Source: Candidatus Omnitrophota bacterium (GTDB lineage: Bacteria; Omnitrophota; Koll11; Duberdicusellales; 4484-171). From it: a stretch of 6,979 bases of DNA. Position 1 is the stretch's first letter; every line of letters begins with the position of its first letter. Below, piece after piece: positions 1 through 4,693 of this stretch. Location: NCBI GenBank assembly GCA_021735115.1, contig JAIPHQ010000038.1, positions 1 through 6,979 on the forward strand, given 5' to 3'. Made by a program: the position numbers and the translations under genes. Below the pieces are notes generated by a model. That model searched no databases, had not been told where the DNA came from, and saw only the letters and a list, made by a program, of their open reading frames with translations.

Positions 1-45
1 CTTGCGCTCCTAGACAAGAAGCACAAGAGTGCGAATTGGTTGCAA

Positions 46-136
46 TGGCGGAGAGGCAGGGATTCGAACCCTGGGATCCAGCAATAGGATCAACTCCTTA
101 GCAGGGAGCTCCTTTCAACCACTCAGGCACCTCTCC
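46..136 (-). tRNA. tRNA-Ser(GCU)
   Basis: Serine tRNA that reads AGC/AGU codons. On the minus strand a 7-bp acceptor stem (GGAGAGG with CCTCTCC) closes a 91-nt class II tRNA. The anticodon stem GCTCC/GGAGT encloses the loop CTGCTAA, giving anticodon GCT. The long variable arm pairs GATCC with GGATC, and the T arm is CAGGG-TTCGAAT-CCCTG. The discriminator base is G, as expected for serine, and the 3' CCA is encoded. The gene is complete. Its 5' 15 nt plus 3 flanking bases are repeated at 256-273, so the upstream flank appears to have been displaced by a short insertion. No convincing promoter is visible directly upstream; the TTGACA in the nearby inverted repeat lacks a matching -10. It may be transcribed by read-through from tadA. 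Confidence 0.97.
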
Positions 137-139
137 AAA
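122..139. repeat. 18-bp direct repeat, copy 1 (in the tRNA-Ser 5' end)
   Basis: The sequence CTCAGGCACCTCTCCAAA covers the first 15 nt of tRNA-Ser(GCU) plus three upstream flanking bases. It recurs exactly at 256-273. The copy here belongs to the intact tRNA. Confidence 0.9.
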
Positions 140-156
140 TAAAAACATCCGTTCTA

Positions 157-187
157 TCCTTCGGCTCGGCTCACGCCTCGCTCAGGA
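157..187. repeat. REP-like GC-rich imperfect palindrome
   Basis: The ends TCCT and AGGA pair, and the centre pairs GGC with GCC around a 4-nt loop. Read on the minus strand it contains CCTGAGCGAG and GAGCCGAAGG. This resembles the CCTGAGCGAA...CGAAGG class of dispersed intergenic hairpins that I recall from many bacterial genomes. It is distinctly more GC-rich than its surroundings, which suggests it did not arise from local sequence. Confidence 0.55.
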
Positions 188-194
188 CTAATTC

Positions 195-247
195 GACTAA
201 ATCCTTGACAAGCACAGAGTTTAAAGATTGACTGTCAAGGATAAGTC
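195..247. repeat. Inverted repeat with TTGACA-containing arms
   Basis: ATCCTTGACA (201-210) is the exact reverse complement of TGTCAAGGAT (233-242), with a 22-nt loop. The pairing extends outward to GACTAA (195-200) and AAGTC (243-247) with one base bulged. Each arm contains TTGACA, the consensus -35 hexamer, but no TATAAT-like hexamer lies about 17 bp beyond either, so a promoter is not called. It lies within the inserted segment. Confidence 0.7.
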
Positions 248-255
248 TCATTGAG

Positions 256-273
256 CTCAGGCACCTCTCCAAA
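256..273. repeat. 18-bp direct repeat, copy 2 (tRNA-Ser 5' end remnant)
   Basis: An exact copy of 122-139, corresponding to the first 15 nt of tRNA-Ser(GCU) plus three flanking bases, with no tRNA body attached. It directly abuts the AT hairpin of the two-hairpin element. That is the same junction seen at the intact tRNA-Ser(GGA) gene near 2548, so this is probably the original tRNA/flank junction. Confidence 0.85.
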
Positions 274-331
274 CAATTTTTTAAAAAAATTGTGAGGATT
301 TCGAACCCAATACTATTGGGTGAGAAATCTT
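273..331 (-). repeat. tRNA-Ser-linked two-hairpin element, copy 1
   Basis: There are two adjacent palindromes. The first (273-293) is AT-only apart from its ends, pairing ACAATTTTTT with the reverse complement AAAAAATTGT. The second (297-329) pairs GATTTC with GAAATC and nests a perfect inner stem CCCAATA (306-312)/TATTGGG (314-320). On the minus strand the core begins AAGATTTCTCACC and ends GGGTTCGAAATC. Copy 2 at 2549-2626 has the same arrangement next to the other tRNA-Ser gene, with a T:A pair changed to C:G in the stem. It sits 24 nt after the tadA stop codon, so a role in transcript ending or tRNA processing is possible. The stems are too AT-rich for a confident terminator call. Confidence 0.65.
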
Positions 332-354
332 AACAGAAAAACTATAATACTATA

Positions 355-837
355 TTAAAGCTGGTTGGTCAATTTTTTATTAAAAGTATTTTCCCTTTTT
401 TTCTTAAAAAAATCTTTTAAAATATCTGAGCACTCTTTTCCAAGTATCCCTTTTTTAAGTTTAAGTTTATGATTTAGGCCTAAATTATTTATATCAACCT
501 TTGAACCAAAAGCTCCTACTTTTGGATCATCTGCTCCAAAAATAACCTTATCTATTCTAGCTAAAATTAAAGCGCCAGCACACATAGAACACGGTTCTAT
601 AGTAACATACAACCTACACTTTTTTAACCATTTTGATTTTAGATAGTTTGCCGCCTGGGTTATAGCTAAAATCTCAGCATGAGCAGTTGGATCCTTTAAC
701 CTTTCAACCTGATTATAGCTTTTAGCGATAATTTTACCGTTATAAACTATAACCGCGCCAATCGGAACCTCATCTTCATCCTTTGCATATTCAGCTTGTT
801 TTAAAGCTTGCTGCATATATAAATTATCTTTTTCCAT
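355..837 (-). CDS. tadA: tRNA-specific adenosine deaminase TadA
   Basis: Zinc-dependent deaminase, 160 aa, normal length for TadA. In this family the enzyme converts adenosine 34 to inosine in the wobble position of tRNA-Arg(ACG), in the cytoplasm. The catalytic signature is intact: H53-A-E55 (zinc ligand and proton-shuttling glutamate) and P82-C83-S-M-C86 (two zinc cysteines), with the VPIGAVIV strand near residues 24-31. The C-terminus is lysine-rich. The start at 837 is preceded by AGAGG only 3 nt upstream and overlaps the end of the upstream signalling gene by 14 nt, so the two are probably co-transcribed and translationally coupled. Related guanine or cytosine deaminases share the fold, but the HAE plus PCSMCAGAL pattern and the length fit TadA best. 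No tRNA-Arg(ACG) is in the window. Confidence 0.95.
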   Translation of the reverse strand: MEKDNLYMQQALKQAEYAKDEDEVPIGAVIVYNGKIIAKSYNQVERLKDPTAHAEILAITQAANYLKSKWLKKCRLYVTIEPCSMCAGALILARIDKVIFGADDPKVGAFGSKVDINNLGLNHKLKLKKGILGKECSDILKDFFKKKRENTFNKKLTNQL

Positions 838-2365
838 TAACCTCTTGAATAACTTTTAAGAAAATTTTTACAATTTTAGGATCAAAATGACTGCCTGATT
901 CTTTTTTCATAATCTCAATTGCTTTATCTTTACTATAAGCTTTTCGATAGGGCCTATCTGAAATCAAAGCTTGGTAAACATCTGCCACGGCAACTATCCG
1001 TGCCGCTAAAGGAATCTCATCGCCTTTAAGGCCTAAAGGATACCCTGTACCATCAAACCACTCATGATGGTATAAAACTCCGGGAACGGCTCCTCGCAGA
1101 CCATGGATATCTTTTAATATTTCAGCAGCAATTGAAGGATGAGTCTGTATTGCTTTTCGCTCTTTAGGAGTTAACTTGCTTCTTTTTGACAAGATATTTC
1201 CATCTATACCTACTTTTCCTAAATCATGTAATACGGCTGCATGTTCTATATCTTCAATCTCATTTTTAGGTAGTTTTAACTCTCGGGCAATACTTTTTGC
1301 GATTTTAGAAGTATATTCAACATGAGCCCCAGTGTAGGCGTCTTTTGCCTCTATCGCCCGAGCAAACCCATAAATTACATCTAAAATATCTTTATTCAAC
1401 AAGATATTTAGCCTATCAACCTTCTGGCGCATCTCCTCAATATTGGCCTTATCTCTCTTTTTTATATCTGGTTTAGATTGAAAACGTGAAGAAATAACCA
1501 CTGCATTACCGCCTTTTCTTTTAGCTTGAGCAATAGTTCTATCTAGAGCAATAGCAACATCCTTGGGGCTGGATATACTATCTTCAGGAAAACTTATCGC
1601 ACCAATACTTGCTTTAATCTTTAAACTAACATCTCGACACTTAAATCTATGGCTGGCTATAATATCTTTAAGTCGATTAGCAACTACAGCTACATTTTTT
1701 TTATCTAGATAAGGGGCAATGATAAAAAACTCATCTTCCCGCCAGCGGCTAACTACATTTTCTTTACGTAAATGACTATCAAGCAGTTTGATTAATTCTT
1801 TTATTACTTTATCGGCAACACCTACCCCATAAATTTCATTGATTTGACGAAAATGATCAATATCAATACCGATAAATGAAACTTTTTCTGAATATCGTTT
1901 TGAACGTACCAATTGCCTTTTGGCTTCTTCTAAAAAAAATCGCCAATTATGGCAGCCAGTTAAAGAATCAACCAAAGCCAATCGATCAGAATCATAGGTT
2001 TGTTTTAAATTTTTCTTCTCTAATTTTGAGTTTTTAGCTTTTAATTCTGCAAGCTGTTTAGCTTTTTTAATCTTAAAAGATATTAAATCTTTCTTGTCAC
2101 TTTTATAAAAATAGTCAAAAAATCCTAACCTTCTCAGCTCAGCTAGTTTTATTTTCTGATTATCTTCTAGAGCTAAAAAACAAACTTTATCTTTAATAAA
2201 AGAAAGATCTGCATTTTTTCTCCTTTTTATAAACTGATAATCAAAGATAACTATAGAATATTGCCTGCTGCGAGCCTTCTGAATACTAGTTGTGGAGATA
2301 AAAGAAAAAGGGAAAGCATTCTTATCTTTTTTAGAACTACCTTTACAATAAAGTATCTTTTCCAT
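824..2365 (-). CDS. Degenerate GGDEF / HD-GYP cyclic-di-GMP signalling protein
   Basis: Predicted soluble signalling protein of 513 aa from ATG 2365. A GTG six codons earlier (2383) is also in frame, but it would lie at the predicted transcript start; neither start has a clear ribosome binding site. The N-terminal ~105 residues look like a degraded receiver domain, with an aspartate at residue 42 ending a beta strand but no acidic pair after strand 1. A charged coiled-coil linker follows (~101-127), then a GGDEF-type domain (~128-290) keeping D168 in DIDHF. Its signature reads R-E-D-E-F (209-213) instead of G-G-D-E-F, and the inhibitory RxxD site reads RKEN. The C-terminal HD-GYP domain (~325-505) is intact, with H380-D381 in LHDLGKVGI and HHEWFDGTGYP at 433-443. 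Expected activity is cyclic-di-GMP hydrolysis, with the GGDEF part regulatory at most. It lies first in an operon with tadA. Confidence 0.9.
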   Translation of the reverse strand: MEKILYCKGSSKKDKNAFPFSFISTTSIQKARSRQYSIVIFDYQFIKRRKNADLSFIKDKVCFLALEDNQKIKLAELRRLGFFDYFYKSDKKDLISFKIKKAKQLAELKAKNSKLEKKNLKQTYDSDRLALVDSLTGCHNWRFFLEEAKRQLVRSKRYSEKVSFIGIDIDHFRQINEIYGVGVADKVIKELIKLLDSHLRKENVVSRWREDEFFIIAPYLDKKNVAVVANRLKDIIASHRFKCRDVSLKIKASIGAISFPEDSISSPKDVAIALDRTIAQAKRKGGNAVVISSRFQSKPDIKKRDKANIEEMRQKVDRLNILLNKDILDVIYGFARAIEAKDAYTGAHVEYTSKIAKSIARELKLPKNEIEDIEHAAVLHDLGKVGIDGNILSKRSKLTPKERKAIQTHPSIAAEILKDIHGLRGAVPGVLYHHEWFDGTGYPLGLKGDEIPLAARIVAVADVYQALISDRPYRKAYSKDKAIEIMKKESGSHFDPKIVKIFLKVIQEVNGKR

Positions 2366-2392
2366 AAAAGCAAATTTTAACACAGTCTTAAT

Positions 2393-2421
2393 TATTTAGC
2401 AATAAACGCAATTTTTATCAA
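2393..2421 (-). promoter_or_regulatory. Putative sigma-70-type promoter for the GGDEF/HD-GYP gene
   Basis: On the minus strand TTGATA (2416-2421) and TAAATA (2393-2398) are separated by exactly 17 bp. The -35 matches 5 of 6 consensus bases, the -10 only 3 of 6. The predicted start near 2386 leaves about 20 nt before ATG 2365 and almost none before GTG 2383. This is a moderate match in an AT-rich spacer, where chance matches are common. Confidence 0.4.
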
Positions 2422-2457
2422 TATTTTTAATATTTAAAATTACCCTTAATTTTTGGT

Positions 2458-2548
2458 TGGCGGAGAGGGGGAGATTCGAACTCCCGGAGCCAAAAAGGCT
2501 CACGTGTACTCCAAACACGCGCACTCGACCGGACTATGCGACCTCTCC
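2458..2548 (-). tRNA. tRNA-Ser(GGA)
   Basis: Serine tRNA that reads UCC/UCU codons, 91 nt, class II, complete. The acceptor stem is GGAGAGG/CCTCTCC, identical to that of tRNA-Ser(GCU). The anticodon stem CGTGT/ACACG encloses TTGGAGT, giving anticodon GGA. The variable arm pairs GAGCC with GGCTC around five T residues, and the T arm is GGGAG-TTCGAAT-CTCCC. The discriminator is G and CCA is encoded. The AT hairpin of the two-hairpin element ends 2 nt upstream of the mature 5' end. The gene lies downstream of the zinc-ribbon gene in the same direction and may be released from that transcript, as no separate promoter is evident. Confidence 0.97.
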
Positions 2549-2626
2549 AAAAAAATTTTCACAGAAAATTTTTGAAGACTTCGAACCCTTGATAGACCTA
2601 CTTTCTAAATCTTGGTGAGAAGTCTT
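2549..2626 (-). repeat. tRNA-Ser-linked two-hairpin element, copy 2
   Basis: The first hairpin has a perfect 10-bp stem, AAAAATTTTC (2551-2560) with GAAAATTTTT (2564-2573) and loop ACA. The second has a perfect 8-bp outer stem, AAGACTTC (2575-2582) with GAAGTCTT (2619-2626), around a 36-nt interior. On the minus strand the core begins AAGACTTCTCACC and ends GGGTTCGAAGTC, matching copy 1 at 12/13 and 11/12 positions; the differences in the stem are one compensating pair. The interior is longer than in copy 1 and lacks its strong inner stem. The element fills the space between the zinc-ribbon stop codon and the tRNA 5' end. Confidence 0.65.
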
Positions 2627-2634
2627 TTTATATA

Positions 2635-2928
2635 TTATTTAAAGATATCGTGGGCGTCTTCTTTATTTATTGCTTTTTTAAAATCAGAAAAATCAATTAG
2701 CTTAACTCCGGTGCGTTCTTGATTAAAACTCTTAAAATCTTGTCCCCGTAATTTTCTTCTAAACCCGATGTATTTGAAAACTGTCCCGCATTTAGGGCAA
2801 CTGCGGCTTTTTGAATTTATTCCTAACTCGTGACAATTAAAACACTCTGCTGAAAGCTCTCCAATCACAAGTAAGTGCTTTTTAATATCGGCTAAATCAA
2901 TATCTTGCCAAATACGCAAAAAATTCAT
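2635..2928 (-). CDS. Small zinc-ribbon protein of unknown function
   Basis: I do not recognise this 97-aa protein. It has one four-cysteine zinc knuckle pair, C29-x2-C32 and C44-P-K-C47-G, the spacing of a zinc ribbon, followed by a basic stretch (RRKLRG near 57-62) and a polar, acidic C-terminus. There is no signal peptide or membrane segment. Its start codon is 1 nt after the stop of the LOG gene, so it is almost certainly translated from the same message and may act with that protein. The residues NCHELG and SCPKCGTVFKYIG look like a structural metal site rather than an enzyme. DNA, RNA or protein binding are all possible. Confidence 0.8.
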   Translation of the reverse strand: MNFLRIWQDIDLADIKKHLLVIGELSAECFNCHELGINSKSRSCPKCGTVFKYIGFRRKLRGQDFKSFNQERTGVKLIDFSDFKKAINKEDAHDIFK

Positions 2929-2929
2929 T

Positions 2930-3604
2930 TTACTTTCTTTTTTTCTTAGTTGGTAAATAAAAATCTTTTATTGCCTGATAAACTTCTTTTGGCTTATCTA
3001 CAATTTTCAACAAATTCAAGTCTCTTTTTTCAATACAGCTCTCTGCTAAGACTTTTTCTTTCAACCAATCAATTAAACCTACCCAATATTTCCGGCAAGC
3101 TAAAATTACCGGTGCTGGCTTAATTCGTAGCGTCTGAACTAAAGCTAAAATCTCAAATAACTCATCTAAAGTACCAAAGCCTCCCGGAAAAACCACAAAA
3201 GCATGAGAATGTTTTGCAAACATAACCTTTCTGACAAAGAAATAACGAAACTCAATTAAGTGATTTATATATTCATTAGGAATTTGTTTCTCCGGAATAA
3301 GTATATTTAGGCCAACCGATAAGCCACCGGCATCATAAGCACCTTTATTTGCCGCCTCCATAATCCCAAGGCCGGCACCGGTAATAACCTGATAATCATT
3401 TTTAGTCATATCGTACGCAGCTTTATAAGCAAACTTATAAAAGGGATGGCTTTTAGCTAAACATTTAGAACCAAAGAATGAAACTCCTTTATTTACAACC
3501 GACAGTTCTTCGAAACCATCAACAAATTCACTCATGATCCGAAAAACCCGCCAGGTTTCACTATTGGTAAATCCGTCTTTAAAATAAGGGGTTAAATCAG
3601 CCAT
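2930..3604 (-). CDS. LOG-family Rossmann-fold protein (putative nucleotide phosphoribohydrolase)
   Basis: A 224-aa protein of the lysine-decarboxylase-like/LOG family (TIGR00730 type). Characterised members cleave the N-glycosidic bond of nucleoside 5'-monophosphates, releasing a free base; plant LOG acts on cytokinin nucleotides. The nucleotide-binding loop ITGAGLGIMEAAN lies at 74-86. Catalytic-type residues are R125-K126 in FFVRKVMF and the PGGFGTLDE motif at 140-148. The preceding ~40 residues form a short N-terminal extension, and the C-terminus is a lysine-rich tail. The substrate cannot be read from the sequence, and cytokinin production should not be assumed. It starts 2 nt after the stop of the membrane-protein gene without its own Shine-Dalgarno, indicating translational coupling. 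Confidence 0.92.
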   Translation of the reverse strand: MADLTPYFKDGFTNSETWRVFRIMSEFVDGFEELSVVNKGVSFFGSKCLAKSHPFYKFAYKAAYDMTKNDYQVITGAGLGIMEAANKGAYDAGGLSVGLNILIPEKQIPNEYINHLIEFRYFFVRKVMFAKHSHAFVVFPGGFGTLDELFEILALVQTLRIKPAPVILACRKYWVGLIDWLKEKVLAESCIEKRDLNLLKIVDKPKEVYQAIKDFYLPTKKKRK

Positions 3605-3606
3605 AA

Positions 3607-3933
3607 TTAAATTACAAATTTATCAGCAAGTTTTCCAATAACCGGTATTTTTTTCGCCTCTCCGATTAAAGAAATATAGACTCCATATAGAGAAACTAAC
3701 ATCAATAAGAAGTTAAGTAAAATAAAAATCATTCCCACTATAGGAATAAACTGAAAAACTAAACAAGCTACCTCAGCAAAAAAGATAACTACAGCTTGAC
3801 GCGCATGAAAATAAGAAAATTTATTATCTTTTTTAAAGATAAAAACTAAAATCCATAAACAAAAAATATAGGAAAGTGCCGCAAAAGGAGCCCCTTCTTT
3901 AACCTCAGCCTTAGTCAACTTTAAATCCGCCAT
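3607..3933 (-). CDS. Tic20/DUF4870-like small membrane protein
   Basis: A 108-aa integral membrane protein. Hydrophobic segments lie at about 16-34, 47-64 and 66-90, with a charged loop (KKDNK, 35-39) and the conserved-looking FHARQAV motif at 42-48 at the start of segment 2. The pattern of a first helix, an xFHAxQA motif, then helices with a PIVG turn and a KKIPVIGKLAD tail resembles the DUF4870/Tic20-like family, whose bacterial role is unknown. The start is well supported by AGGAGG 4 nt upstream. It is the first gene of a three-gene operon with the LOG and zinc-ribbon genes, behind a near-consensus promoter. Family assignment is by motif memory only. Confidence 0.85.
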   Translation of the reverse strand: MADLKLTKAEVKEGAPFAALSYIFCLWILVFIFKKDNKFSYFHARQAVVIFFAEVACLVFQFIPIVGMIFILLNFLLMLVSLYGVYISLIGEAKKIPVIGKLADKFVI

Positions 3934-3937
3934 ATCT

Positions 3938-3943
3938 CCTCCT
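3938..3943 (-). promoter_or_regulatory. Strong Shine-Dalgarno of the membrane-protein operon
   Basis: AAGGAGGAG precedes the ATG at 3933. The AGGAGG core lies 4 nt from the start codon. It is the strongest ribosome binding site in the window and probably sets translation of the whole coupled operon. Confidence 0.85.
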
Positions 3944-3961
3944 TAAAATAGTTAATTAGTT

Positions 3962-3973
3962 ATTGTTAACAAT
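3962..3973. promoter_or_regulatory. Perfect 12-bp palindrome in the 5' leader, possible operator
   Basis: ATTGTTAACAAT is an exact palindrome lying just downstream of the -10 hexamer of the minus-strand promoter, about at the predicted transcript start. This is a typical place for a repressor site. In so AT-rich a region, chance occurrence is not negligible, and no regulator gene in the window is an obvious partner. Confidence 0.35.
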
Positions 3974-3981
3974 TGGTAATT

Positions 3982-4010
3982 ATTATAATAGCAGAACCTT
4001 CCTTTGGCAA
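3982..4010 (-). promoter_or_regulatory. Near-consensus sigma-70-type promoter for the Tic20-like/LOG/zinc-ribbon operon
   Basis: On the minus strand TTGCCA (4005-4010, 5 of 6 consensus) is 17 bp from a perfect TATAAT (3982-3987). The predicted start near 3975 leaves a leader of about 40 nt before ATG 3933, enough for the strong Shine-Dalgarno. It is the best promoter in the window and is divergent from the sigma-gene promoter. Confidence 0.75.
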
Positions 4011-4019
4011 CAATTTTAA

Positions 4020-4037
4020 CTTTTTTTGGCAAAAAAG
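4020..4037. repeat. A/T-tract inverted repeat between divergent promoters
   Basis: CTTTTTT (4020-4026) and AAAAAAG (4031-4037) are inverted around TGGC. The structure lies between the two -35 elements (4005-4010 and 4039-4044). An 8-bp direct repeat, TTTGGCAA, occurs at 4003-4010 and 4025-4032, 22 bp apart. The A/T tracts could act as UP-like or bending sequences for both promoters. Confidence 0.45.
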
Positions 4038-4038
4038 C

Positions 4039-4067
4039 TTTACAGTTTTTAAAATAAACGGTAAAAT
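4039..4067 (+). promoter_or_regulatory. Putative sigma-70-type promoter for the sigma/anti-sigma operon
   Basis: TTTACA (4039-4044) and TAAAAT (4062-4067) each match 5 of 6 consensus bases and are 17 bp apart. The predicted start near 4074 leaves about 24 nt before ATG 4098. The sequence looks like a housekeeping promoter, so transcription need not depend on the sigma factor it encodes. Confidence 0.65.
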
Positions 4068-4097
4068 TCCTTTAAAAAGACCTCATTATCTAATCTT

Positions 4098-4658
4098 ATG
4101 AATGAAGCAAAACTAATTAGACTTTGCCTCGAAAAAGATAAAAAAGCCTGGAAAATATTTTTAAAAAAGTATGGAAAGGTTATCTATTGGGCAATTCGTA
4201 AACGAATAAAAAAAATTACCTCCGAATATCAACAAAATGATATAGAAGATATCTTTCAAGAAGTCTTCTTAACTCTTTTTGAAGAAAATAAATTAAACCA
4301 ATTAAAAAATATAAAATTTTTACCCGGATGGCTGGCAATGATTTCCTCCAATAAAACTATTGATTATATGCGAAAAAAATTTAATAATAGAGAGGATTTG
4401 ACAATTGATTTTACAACTTTTAGAGATGATAGTTTTAAAGAAAGCTTACTCAACCGTGATGATTTTGCTCTAGTTAATACAATAATTGAAAATTTATCAG
4501 ATAAAGAAAAAATTATCATTTCTTTAAACATCTTAGAAGAGAAAACCCACCAAGAAATTGCAAAAATTACAAGGCTATCAATAAATACAATTTCTACGAT
4601 AATCGTCCGAACAAAAGAAAAAATTAAAAATAATTTAAAAAAAATGAAAGAAAAGTGA
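4098..4658 (+). CDS. ECF-type RNA polymerase sigma factor
   Basis: A 186-aa sigma-70 family factor with only regions 2 and 4, the normal ECF layout and size. Region 2 (~5-95) contains DIEDIFQEVFLTLFE (49-62), the core-binding helix, and PGWLAMISSNKTIDYMRKK (76-94), the -10-recognising part. A linker (~95-124) leads to region 4 (~125-181), with ENLSDKEKIIISL followed by a helix-turn-helix (HQEIAKITRLSINTISTIIVR, 151-171). It directs RNA polymerase to a set of promoters that cannot be deduced here. The ATG has no evident Shine-Dalgarno, and the gene is very rich in lysine, isoleucine and asparagine codons. The next gene, 35 nt downstream, encodes a membrane-bound zinc-finger protein, the usual partner that holds such a factor inactive. 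Confidence 0.93.
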   Translation: MNEAKLIRLCLEKDKKAWKIFLKKYGKVIYWAIRKRIKKITSEYQQNDIEDIFQEVFLTLFEENKLNQLKNIKFLPGWLAMISSNKTIDYMRKKFNNREDLTIDFTTFRDDSFKESLLNRDDFALVNTIIENLSDKEKIIISLNILEEKTHQEIAKITRLSINTISTIIVRTKEKIKNNLKKMKEK

Positions 4659-4693
4659 GTTTAATTTCGTCTATAAGTTAGAGGGAGAGTAAT

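Larger units (their letters stand above)
140..255. other. 116-bp palindrome-rich inserted segment
   Basis: This stretch lies between two exact copies of an 18-bp tRNA-end sequence and holds no open reading frame of note. It carries two palindromic structures, a GC-rich imperfect hairpin at 157-187 and a perfect 10-bp inverted repeat at 201-210/233-242. The second tRNA-Ser locus has its hairpin element directly against the tRNA, so the simplest reading is that this segment was inserted at the tRNA 5' end, leaving a duplicated target or attachment core. No terminal inverted repeats are seen at its ends (TAAAAAC and CATTGAG), so it is not a classical MITE. It could instead be the scar of a larger deleted element or of a tRNA duplication. 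Confidence 0.55.

Noticed and set aside
21..32. GCAC-AAGA-GTGC hairpin downstream of tRNA-Ser(GCU) as a terminator
   Set aside because: It has only 4 bp and no T tract on the transcribed strand; too weak to call.
201..242. Promoters based on TTGACA in the inverted-repeat arms
   Set aside because: No TATAAT-like hexamer lies at a suitable distance on either strand.
297..329. Core hairpin of the element as a plain Rho-independent terminator for tadA
   Set aside because: On the minus strand the stem is followed by CTCACAA before T residues, and the outer stem is AT-rich. The presence of a matching copy beside another tRNA suggests more than a terminator, so it is listed as a repeat element.
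297..329. Degenerate tRNA gene, because of the T-arm-like GGGTTCGAAATCC
   Set aside because: No acceptor, D or anticodon arm can be drawn around it; only the T-loop-like half is present.
2366..2383. GTG at 2383 as the start of the GGDEF/HD-GYP gene
   Set aside because: It would be almost leaderless from the predicted promoter and adds only six residues; ATG at 2365 is preferred, though neither start has a Shine-Dalgarno and the choice is uncertain.
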